A DNA stretch of 64,000 bases from Stomoxys calcitrans. Lineage: Eukaryota; Arthropoda; Insecta; Diptera; Muscidae. The notes below the pieces were generated by a model that was not told the DNA's origin, did not search any database, and was given only the letters and a program-made list of their open reading frames with translations. This document shows, piece after piece, positions 35,877-46,300 of the stretch (positions are counted from its first letter, which is position 1; every line of letters starts with the position of its first letter). The position numbers and the translations under genes are program-made. The stretch lies in NCBI RefSeq assembly GCF_963082655.1, contig NC_081553.1:193939373-194003372 (forward strand). Direction: 5' to 3'.

Positions 35877-38800
35877 TTAACCCAATAGATATTGGTCATC
35901 GGATTCAACATTATCAGGATCAACCTCTTCTATTTCAGCTTCGGCCTCCAACAAATCAATGTCCACTATATCTTCGGGGCATGGTGGACCGTCGTCACCA
36001 TCACCGTCGCCCTCACCATCGCCCTCACCATCTCCCTCACCATCTCCCTCTCCCTCTTCGTCCTCTTCATCATCGTCTGCCTTGGGTGGGGTTGTCATGG
36101 TATCATCATAATCGCCACCAGCGAAATTGTTTGCATCCTCCTCTTCTTCTGCCTCAAAATTGGCCGTATCCTCCTCATAGTGGTCTACTTTCATTTTCTG
36201 CACCATTTGGGGATGCTTGTTCTTCAAGTGCTCTTGCATATTGCTTATATGGAAATAATTCATGGAACAGAAACGACAGTGCAGATATGCCCCATAGGGT
36301 AAATGCTTAAACTTGTGCACTTGCAAGTCGCGCAATTTGCGACCATTCACGTGCTCTTTGCATTCTAAACAAAGATGAAGTTTTGAGTTGATTTTTTTGA
36401 AATTCAATACCGAACGGCTGTTGAGATTATGTTCGATGTTAATGTGCTCCCGCCAAGAACGAGTCGAGTCGAATTCAATGCCGCATTGAGGACAGCTTAG
36501 GGTGAAACAGCCCTGATTCTCGGATGTCAAGTCGTAGGTGGTTGGCTGTGCCGGCAACGAGGCTCGTGTTGGCCACACATTCTTCCCTGAGGGTCGAGCA
36601 CTATCTGCCTCAACCATCGTACTATTTCCACCATCGGACATTCTGAAGGACGAATCTTCGTCCATTTGCTGCGAATCATTGCGATCTGCTGCATTGCCTG
36701 TGGCACCAGCCTCTGCATTTGTGCCATTACACTTATTGGTGATCTTGTCCAAATGTTTGAAGAACATTTGCTTACGCACAAACTCACCATTGCATACAGT
36801 ACAATGGAATGACTTATAGGGCAAATGTCTAAACTTGTGCGATTGCAATTGGCCAATCGCCCCCTTGGTGTGGGTGACCGTTACACGTTTATAGCATTGC
36901 AAGCATATGTAGTGGTGGTCATCAAGTTGGCGGAAATTTAAACCTTCTCTACTATTCAAGTTGTGCTCGTCAACAATATGTTTGCGCCAATAAACATGCG
37001 AATCAAAGGTTTCTGCACAAGAGGGACAATGATAGGTGATTGATTCATGGTCAACGGCATTGTGGTAGGAAATGACGTCTTCTGCGGTCTTAAGACCGGG
37101 AGGACGATTTGCATTCGCATTGGCATTGGAATCGGAGGGAATTTTTGGAGCCCCGTAAGAGGAACTATTTTTTGAAAAACTCGATTGGTTGCTTCTTTGA
37201 TTCACACCATCCATCATGTTGCCTTGCACATTCGGTTCTGCATCGATAATATTGTGACGCTGCCTCAGATGGCTTATCATATTCGGTTTATGGTTGTAGG
37301 CTTGCCCACATATCAAACACTTAAGATATTGCCTAAATGGACAATGACGGAATTTATGATCCTGTAAGCCTTTAAGCTTAGAACTTTGCACCACTTCATG
37401 GCATGTCCTGCATTGAAATCGGAATTTGTCTAAAATGCGGAAATCCAATGATTCTCTTTTATCGAAATTGTGCTCCATATTAATGTGACGACGCCATAAA
37501 TGCCTTAACCTGAACTCAATACCACACTGGGGGCATATGTATATGAAGTTGCACTCCACGGTGGTGGGTTCTTCGCTTTTGACGACTTCACCAACACGAT
37601 TGCTAGGCACCAACAAATCGTCTGCATCATTTGACTGCTCTTCATTATTTGTCGTTCTGTTCGGAGGAGAATTTTTGTAGGAGTAGTCAACAAATTCATG
37701 TTCGGTTTTAATATGATGTTGCAATGACTGATGGGAGGGAAAACTGGAACCACAATCCACACATCTGTGACGGGACATTGGTTCAAAACTCGGTTTTGGA
37801 GCTGGGTAAGATCGACGATATAAGTGAGCATCGCCTTTAGCAAAGTCATAAGTGGAAGAATTAACACCACCACCACCACGGCCAGTGCCCCTATCGAAAT
37901 CGTTATCATCCTCTTCGTCCAAGTAACAAATTTCATATGTATAATGGCTGTGTTTAACGATTTCTCTTCTCTGTGGGTATGCATTCGATTTGAAGGCGTG
38001 TGGGTTATTTGAGTTCATGCTGGGGCTACCAAAATTCGGTATTGGCGATCCAGCACCACCCATAGTTCTGTTGCCTATCCCATGAGCTGTCCTCAAGTGT
38101 TTGGTTAGGCCTTTACGATCTGTGTACTTTTTGCGGCATATGCGACATTTTGCAAAGTTCTTAAACTGCATGTGCGACATGCGATGTTGCTGGGCGTTCT
38201 GTATGCCATATGCACTCGTTATGATTTTATCGCATTCCTTGCACTTCAACTGGCGATCGTTGATGTATACAAAATTTAACTTTTCCATATCGCCCATCTG
38301 ATGGTCATTAACCAAATGTCTTTTCCACAATTTTTTGTCGCTAAACTCCTTGCCACATTGCGGGCATAAATATTCAATATGCTGTTCGTAAGGATCACGA
38401 TCCAGTCTAGATCTACCCATATCATAGCTGCCCTGTTGCTTTTTTGTATCAGCTACACCGACAACATCGTCGTAGTCTTCGCCACCGAAACCAAGAGCTT
38501 CTTGGCTATCTTCATCGTTCACATTGTTTGTTGTCTTTTTTTCTGGTTTTAAATGATGCTTGTCAGCAAGGTGATTGATAATATCCTTGGTGGCATTAAA
38601 TTCATTGAAGCATAATTTACAATTCATCCATTTATTATGGGGCAAATGAGTGAATTTATGCAGTTGAAGATTTTGTAATGTATTGGCTGTTATGGTCTGT
38701 AAGAAGTAGAGGAAGTACATGTACTATTTATGCATTCAGATTGTATAGATTATGGTAGAAAACAAAAAAAAACTTCTGGTCCAAAGGCAGCAGAACACAA

Positions 38801-40423
38801 GGAAATGTAAATCGTGTCAAAACTTAAGCTGACATTTTTTTCTGAAATGTATTGCTTGTTATCATTCTCCCCAAAATGTTAAACTCATACGAAGGCTGAA
38901 TAAATGATATTCTAGAAAATTTTAAATCATAGCGAAATAGGAAAACTTTAATTCAGCCTGACTACATAAGGTTTTCAATAGAAAAACTTTAATTGAGCCA
39001 TGCTGAATAAAGTTTTCAATAGAATTTTTCATTCAGCCTGGTTTCAATACGAAAACTCCCATAGGAAAAAGTTTTTAAAATATTCGCTACTGTTAAATGT
39101 TTAAACAAAATTTATTCTTACCTGATTGCATTCGATGCATTGAGCTTCTCCTTTGTTAATGTCTCTCATGTTCAAACCTTTTCTAGTGCCCAAATCGTGT
39201 GAAAATTCAACGTGTTGCTGCCACTGCTCAATAGTGTCGCACTCCGAGCCACATTGAGGACATAAGAATAATATATATTCTTCCAATGACTCATCAATGT
39301 CGGCCAATATTCTCAATTTGCCAAACATTCTCTGATCTTGTGTCGAACCATTTGTATTTGAGCCATCATCCACAACTAAGGGCAAGTCTCTGGCAATCCT
39401 CTTCGCCGGTGGCATTCCTGGCAGAGAATTATCTTCATCGTCGTCATCTATTACTTCATTGCGAACTTCAATGTTATCGCTATCAAAAAGATCGACAGCA
39501 TTCTCCTTAACATGACCAATAGAAATATTTGCACGATTGGAAGAGGAGGAATTTGCAACCTGTATAGAACTTGGTCTATTCAGTATTGAACGAATGGTGG
39601 CATTTTGTGCTTCTGGTCGTGGCGGCATATTTTTATGCTCCTCTTTAACAATTGCGATCAATTCATCTCTATGAGCCATTTTCAAATGGACCATCAAATC
39701 TTGTCGGTATTTATATTGGCGTTTGCATATGAAACATTTACAACAACGGTATGGCAGATGCGTGAATTTATGTTTTAGTAAGTTCTCCATGCTATGCATA
39801 GCAATTCGCTTATTACATTCGATGCATTCGTGGTACAATTTATCCAACTGGATGAAATTTAGACCTCGCCTAGAATTGAAGTGATGCACTGTATTCATGT
39901 GCATTTTCCAAGATTCCTGAGAACGGAACTCCTTGCCACAGGAAGGGCAAATGTAGATAATTGCATCATCATATTTAATTAACTTACTAAAATAAGCGTC
40001 TTCCGCCGACAAAGGAGGAAGTTCGCCTGATTGTGTAGTTCTGTTAGCGCTAGGACGGGCAGAGTTTGAATTTTCGGCGTTGAAATCCAATAAAGCATCA
40101 TCTTCAGCAATATCTCTATCACCGTGAAGTATAGAATGAAAACCGAAACCATTGCCATCGCCAAATGCATCTTCGAATGTTTGATTGGGTTCTTCCAATT
40201 CAGTGTCCTGAGGCTCTTCCTTAACCTGCATGTCCTGTACTGGTGATGGTATAGCGAAAGGTTCGTCAACTTCTTCCTCATCGTCTTTTTGCTCATCATC
40301 TATCCTTTCATTGTCGTCGGCCTCTTTTTCACCACCTCCTTCCTCTTCTCCACCACCAACGTCCGCATCGTCTGGGTTTGCGTCGTTTGTAGTAAACATA
40401 TTCCAGGGCTCCAATTCTTCCAT
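35877..40423 (-). CDS. Large C2H2 zinc-finger protein with six three-finger modules
   Basis: A probable nuclear DNA-binding protein of 1373 residues. Exon 1 is 40423-39122 and exon 2 is 38696-35877; the 425-base intron has a GTAAGA donor and TTCTTACAG acceptor in phase 0. The protein opens with an acidic stretch, then a VKEEPQ sumoylation-like motif (residues 68-73). A module of about 95 residues follows six times, at about 157-251, 387-482, 543-639, 820-915, 990-1085 and 1168-1263. Each has a CPxCG.EF...W..H....H finger, a second CxxC...HKFxHLP finger and a third CxxC...HL...H finger. One lone finger lies at 744-767. The intron cuts finger two of module 2 just after CIECNQ. In module 5 the last His of finger three is missing. 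The C-terminus is an EGDG-repeat acidic tail. The two exons look like separate ORFs but join perfectly. Orthologue and target are not known to me. Confidence 0.9.
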
Positions 40424-40805
40424 TTTAGTATTTTAAGCCTCTTACAACTGCTTTAAATTGTAAGTTAACTTTCTCATAAGGCTTGGACTTAATCCAGATT
40501 TTAATTCTACCTTTTTGATTGCTCTTTTCATTCAAGCGTTATTCCTCTTCTTTATGGTGAAACTTTTGTCTCCCATTTGATTTACTCACTAATTTGTTAA
40601 AAATGCCCCTCCCGTTTGGTGAATGCCGCACATTCTCCAAATAGTTTTTATTTATTTAATTATTTTTATAGTTTTGCAAACACTTCGAAGATTTAATTTT
40701 ATTTGCATCTGTCGTTTTGTTCGTGTAATGGAGGTCTCTTTCGCACACAAGCCTCTTTTTTGCAAGACTCTGACATCGATACATACCGCTTTTATCGATT
40801 TGGTA

Positions 40806-40813
40806 TATCGATA
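40806..40813. promoter_or_regulatory. DRE motif upstream of the zinc-finger gene
   Basis: TATCGATA lies 383 bases before the start codon, in a cluster of ATCGAT words (40776-40840). It has the same DREF-type motif as the karyopherin promoter. Function inferred. Confidence 0.5.
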
Positions 40814-40915
40814 CACACATTCGTAATCGATTTTCGAGTGAACCCAGTAAACACAGAATTTGGTTTAGCTGCTAAATAATTGGAAAATCGCAAATTAATT
40901 TTTTCAAGATACTTT

Positions 40916-41025
40916 TAACCCCATTTATACTGCTCAATAAATCCGGATTCAAGTCAGCGATTTTATAAAGGGAAAACAAATAATTGAACCATTAAATCCG
41001 GATGTAAGAGCACGGGGTTTTCAAG
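40916..41025. mobile_element. Palindromic MITE (family D)
   Basis: The arms AACCCCATTTATACTGCTC plus AATAAATCCGGATT, and the inverse of ATTAAATCCGGATG plus AAGAGCACGGGGTTTT, pair across a short A-rich loop. A sister copy with better arms is at 60918-61033. Confidence 0.6.
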
Positions 41026-41242
41026 ATATAAACACATGTTTTTGGGGCTCGGGCCTCTATGGTAATCAGGCCAAAATGGCCATCCGTAGCCAATATGGAT
41101 ATGAAACGAAAAATATTAACGAGTAGATTACGAAAATAATTAGGGGTGAGGCCTATAAAGTTGATTTTTCCCTGGATTTCTAAGACTGCATAACACAATA
41201 ACTGCTTTGCATCCCAACACAGGATGACTGTGATCACCAGAT

Positions 41243-41490
41243 GGGTTAGAACACTGTGCTCCGCTTCGTGTGGTGTTCATCGTCATCACGAGAACAGGTC
41301 CACAGGCAATTGCAGTCGCGGATAATCACCGATACCGAGTGGAGGGTCTCAGTGAGAAGTCAGGCTGCACCGGCTGTTGCGAAGTTACTGGTGCCATTAA
41401 ATAACCAATGGCCATGACATTATTGCGGGATAGGTCCTCTGGACCGGAACTAGATTACAAATCTGACTACATGCCATATACAAATCTGGC
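41243..41490 (+). mobile_element. CAA-tailed SINE-like element, decayed
   Basis: Contains CTTCGTGTGGTGTTCATCG, CAGTCGCGGATAATCACCG, GTCTCAGTGAGAAGTCAGG and AAATAACCAATGGCCATG in family order; the tail has been lost. Confidence 0.65.
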
Positions 41491-41710
41491 CACATGCCAT
41501 TACCGCACACATTTGCCGTGCCTTTAATTAATCCAGGTCATGTTTTGAGATGGTCCTCGTGGTACTGGACCTGTCGAAAACACACGATCAGTCATACCAA
41601 ACTATTTGAGGACATCACCAACACGTCCCTACAGCCAAGCCTGAAACGCTAGGTCACGAATTACCTGTGTGGTCCCCAGTCGTTTGTGGAATCTAGGAAT
41701 AAGAAGTTGA
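41491..41710 (+). pseudogene. Jockey-like retrotransposon fragment
   Basis: Peptides around ACGGCC-poor DNA read VPLINPGHVLRWSSWYWTCR in broken frames and SHTKLFEDITNTSLQPSLKR, equal to reverse transcriptase block 3 of the local jockey family, then GPQSFVESRNKKLRTSRVEE. It is interrupted at 41750 by the head of a SINE-like element. Confidence 0.6.
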
Positions 41711-41829
41711 GAACCAGTAGAGTGGAAGAGAACTATCCTCTTCGGCACATGATAGCTGTGAGCAGAACACAGGCTGGAACATTGAGGTCCGATCTGTGTG
41801 GGATAGGTTAGGTCAGGTTTAAGTGGCAG

Positions 41830-42640
41830 TCTGCCATCAGACTCAGATGTTTTCGTCTATTGTCATACCACAGGAACAGAAAAAGAAAGATGCCTTCCTG
41901 TTCCTACCGTTAAACCATCCAGATCGCTTTAAAAAACCCAACAACTTGTGAATGTTCACATCCGCTAAATCAGATAGATTCTCAAAGAAATGGGAGCCTA
42001 AAGTGAAACTCTTTCTGACCGCTAGTGCGGGACACACACACACAGCGTCTGCAAAATCGTTGCTGGTAACTTTCAGTCTGTCAGCATGTTTTCCGATTAG
42101 ACAGTGACTTGTTATGATGGACAAAATGGCCGAGACGTCTGTTCTAGCCAGTGACAGCAAAGCGGTAGACCTCTTCATGTCTAGATTAGGCCACATATAT
42201 TTGGAATGCACACAGCCCCCTCTTTGTGACCAACTATCATTCGTTGTTCTTCGGGAATGGTTCTGAACACGTAGCTTACATGTCGCTAGAGGCATACCCA
42301 AAGATTCCAGTTTCCCTGGAATATGTATGGTAGTTCCTACACTCTCGCAAGCTTGTCCGATTTACAATTCCCTGGCCCGGCACCCAGAACATGTGAATTT
42401 TGAACTGTTCAGCCATCTCGTTGAGAGATCTGCAACAGTCGAGGGCGGTTTTTGTGTTCAGAAATACCTTCTCCAATGACATTACATCTTAGCCATTCCA
42501 CCACAATACAGTGGTCGGGTAACCTTTCGATATGATCAGTCCTAGTTCTTCAGAGTACACCTCAAAGCCCACCTGGTCGTATAGTTTGGAACCATCTGTA
42601 CAGAAGTCTATGTAACTTGAATTATCAGGGATATCATAGT
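41830..42640 (-). pseudogene. Non-LTR retrotransposon RNase H and C-terminal region
   Basis: On the minus strand: YIDFCTDGSKLYDQVGFEVY (RNase H block 1 with the catalytic Asp), KTALDCCRSLNEMAEQF, HMFWVPGQGIVNRTS (a decayed GHxGxxGN block), then LATCKLRVQNHSRR and a C-terminal region ending FFENLSDLADVNIHKLLGFL. Two frames are needed. This is the I/LOA/R1-type layout with RNase H; it is a different family from 13.6-14.9 kb. Confidence 0.7.
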
Positions 42641-42649
42641 TCCAATGGA

Positions 42650-42967
42650 GTGGAATTCATTGCTGTCACAATAAGCTTAGCTGCGAACTAACGGACGCGT
42701 TCATACATTGCGGATAGTGGAATGCTCCATACGGAGTAGCTGCAACGGCAGTCGCGGACAATCAGCGGTATCGAGCGGAGTCTCTGTAAGAGGCCGGGCG
42801 GCACCGGCTCTTGCTCAAAAACTGAGTGCCTATGATGCTCGATATGACAAGGTAAGTTATTGGCGTCTTTTATTAACCAATTGCTACCCTGTTCCCGCGG
42901 CGATCGGAACGAGCTTGACGAGGATCGCCACCTCCACATGAAAATGTGGCTACAACAACAACAGAGA
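42650..42967 (+). mobile_element. CAA-tailed SINE-like element beside the LTR retrotransposon
   Basis: Full block order, from AATTCATTGCTGTCACAATA and AGCTTAGCTGCGAAC through TGCAACGGCAGTCGCGGAC, GAGGCCGGGCGGCACCGG, GAGGATCGCCACCTCCACA to the CTACAACAACAACAGAG tail. The tail ends four bases before the LTR element's target duplication. Confidence 0.8.
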
Positions 42968-42972
42968 GTTTC

Positions 42973-43279
42973 TGTAATGTATTGACACGGCAGAGATGAG
43001 ATGCGTTGCAATTGAATTCCAAATACAGAGTGCCCTTTATTTATAACAAAACAAAGCTTAGAACTAGAAATGTATAACAACGTATGTACATGGATATGTA
43101 TGTATGTGTGTGACAGTATGTTACATTAAAGAGATGCAAACAGCAAGCAGATAAACATTTAAATACGAGTGAGAGTGTTTACCACTTGTTCTTATGGATA
43201 ATAAGAAAATAAGAATAAGGTGAGGGAGAAAACGTACATTAGACTGGAACGTAAATATGTTTATACTGAATACTCTATA
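42973..43279 (-). repeat. 3' LTR of the gypsy element
   Basis: Read on the + strand it begins TGTAATGTATTGACACGG and ends TGAATACTCTATA. On the coding strand it therefore starts TATAGAG and ends ATTACA, so only one end has the usual TG/CA dinucleotide. The polypurine tract TTTAGGGGGAGCA lies directly upstream on the coding strand. Confidence 0.93.
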
Positions 43280-43300
43280 TGCTCCCCCTAAAGTTGTTAA
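43280..43300 (-). other. Polypurine tract of the gypsy element
   Basis: Coding-strand text AACTTTAGGGGGAGCA directly abuts the 3' LTR, the expected place for the plus-strand primer. Confidence 0.7.
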
Positions 43301-43378
43301 TAACATATCAATCAAATACAAACAATATCAATGAAATTATAAAGTAATAATGAATTGAGTAGACAAAATTGTATATTA

Positions 43379-46300
43379 TCAATTGGTATCTAAATTGCTG
43401 TTTGTACCTGAATCCGGTTTTCTTACTACTCTTCCTCCCTCTCGTGGTCTGAGTTCTCTTCTAGTGTGTGAAATATCTTCAGTCGTTTGCATCTGCTGTG
43501 GACCATCTGAAGACAAGGTATTTGTTGTAGGTGCTTGCAAATCGACGATTTGTTGTTGTTTTTGTTGTTGACCTCTTATCTGATCTAGATGGCGTTTAAT
43601 GATATAGTTGTTGTGTGATAAAATGCACGAATACGATTGAGGTCCAAGTTGTTGTTTTATCTTTGCTTGTGCCCAACTGGATTTGTTAGGATTACGGTAA
43701 TCACGTACCATTACCTTCTGACCTTCTGTAAATTGAATATTTCGATTACCTTTGTGGTTTCGAACGTTGTTTTCTTGTGCATTTATTATCTTTTCCGTAG
43801 TCGTTGGTGGTTTTAAAAGACTAAACCGGGTTTTTAGTTTTCTGCCAAAGAAAATCTTTGCTGGACATTCACCAGTGCTACAATGGGTCATGTTGCGATA
43901 GTCCATTAAAAATCGGTATAAAATTTGGTCTAAATTGGCATCTTTATTTTGCTCCAAGTTAGCATATATGGATTTTTTAAACGTTTTAACGAAGTTCTCA
44001 GCTTGGCCATTAGTTGATGGATGTCCAGGTGCAGTTAAGATGTGTTTAATTCCATTCAAGGACAAAAAAGTTTCAAAATCATGTGAAGTGAATTGTGTGC
44101 CATTGTCACTTACAAGTGTGTCGACAATACCATAACGTGAAAACAGTTCTCTTAACCTTGAGACGGTGAATGCTGTCGTCATATCTTTAGTCTTGAAAAC
44201 TTCAACAAATTTTGAAAATGAATCGATGACGATTAAAAAGTAAAAATTTCTTATCGGACCAGCAAAATCAATATGTATTCGGCTCCATACCGAATCATTT
44301 GGCACCCATGGTATTAAACTGCTTTTCTCAGGACTGGATTGTAGTTTTTGGCACGGTAGACAGTTCTTAATTAAGTTCTCAATGTCTTTGTCAAGGCCTG
44401 GCCACCATATGTATGACCTTGCAAGGGCTTTGGTTTTGACAATCCCCAAATGAGAACGATGAAGTTCATTTAGAACTTTTTCTTTTAATTTATCAGGTAT
44501 TATTGTTCGATAACCCCATAAAATACAACCATATTCAACGGTTAGTTGGGTATACTTTTCCCGAAATGGTGTGAAATTGGCACCAGCAATATTATTGAGT
44601 GTGCCGTTGGAGATACAGTCCACAACTCTTGACAAAATCGGGTCTCGTCTCGTTTCACGAGAAATATCTTTAAAATCGATTTTAAAACCTGCTTCATTGG
44701 CTTCAATAAAATTTATGTAAGAATTTTCAACATAATCAGATTGAAATTCTTTTTGAGGCATCCTTGAAATGCTATCTGCTTCATTCTTAATTCCTTTCAC
44801 ATATTCTATGGTATAATTAAATCCAGAAAGAATTAATGCCCATCGTTGCATTCTTGCTGAAGCCATGACAGGCAAACCCTTGTCGCTACCAAAAATGGCC
44901 AATAATGGGCGATGATCCGTTCTTAAAATGAATTTGTTTCCAAGCAAATATTGCCTTAGTTTAGTAACACTAAACACAATGGCTAGGGCTTCTTTCTCAA
45001 GAGTGCTGTAATTCTTCTCGCTTTTCGTCAAAGCTCGGGATACAAATGCTATCGGTTTTGTTGTTTCAGAAAACCTGTGTGATAAAATTCCAGCTACCGC
45101 ATTATTTGAAGCATCAGTAGTTAATATGATTGGCAAGTCAGGATTAAAATGAACCAAGATTTGGTCTGAAGTAACAGACTTCTTTATATCCTCAAACGAC
45201 TTATGACATTTGTCTGACCAATCGAAGGCTACATCTTTGCTTAATAAATTATATAGTGGAGACATGATTTTTGCAAAATCATTAATAAATTTCGAATAAT
45301 AATTTGCCATGCCCACAAAAGCTCGTAATTCAGAAATATTCTTTGGAATAGGACACGAGATTATTGATGAAATCCGGTCATTGTTCTTTCTTAATCCATG
45401 TTTGTCGATGTTAAATCCCAAATAGGAAATTTCAGATTGAAAAAATACTGATTTGTTTAAATTGAGCTTCAATCCTGAAGACTGTAGTTTTTGAAGTACA
45501 CGCTTCAAAGTCCTGATATGCTCTTGCATATTTTTGCCAGTGATGGTTATGTCATCCTGGTAAACAACAACATAGGGAATATCTCTTAAAAGATTTTCCA
45601 TTGTTTTTTGAAAAATGGCCGCAGCCGTTTTGACACCAAATGGTAGTCTCTTCACCTTCAAAGTACCAATATGCGTACTCCATGCGCATAAAAATTGAGA
45701 CTCTTCATCCAAAACAAGCTGATTGTAAGCATTGGATAAATCAAGCTTCGTGAAAACTTCACCACCCTCCAACGATGCGAAAATCTCATCGATTCTGGGT
45801 AAGGGATATTTAAAATCCAATAAAAATTTGTTTAATGTGACCTTGTAGTCACCGCATATCCTCAAATCGCCGTTTGGCTTTAAAATTGGAACTAAAGGAG
45901 TTCCCCAATCGGAATTATCAACCGGCTCCAAAACACCAGAACTTATTAAGTCTCTTAACTTCTTCTCTATCTTGCCTTTCCATGCCAATGGTAAAGGTCT
46001 TGGTTTACAAAAAACAGGAGCTGCATCCTCAGCAATTTTTAAAGAAATTTTGCTCACATTGTATTCTCCCAACTTGTCTTGAAAAACCTCAGAAAATTCA
46101 TTTTTAATTTGTTCAATAATCGTTGCATTAGAATCCATTGAACCAATATTGTTAACTTGCAACAGCTCAAAATTAAACGATCGTAAAAACGAACGACCAA
46201 GCAGGGGTGGATTTGATGAATTTACAACAACAACAACAACTGATTTACTTTTACCTTGAAAAGTCACCGACGCATCGTATTCGCCTACCAGCTTCAACTT

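Noticed and set aside
35892..36310. Plus-strand frames of 109 and 136 codons
   Set aside because: Antisense shadows of the acidic repeat tail of the zinc-finger gene (His/Pro- and Ile/Thr-rich).
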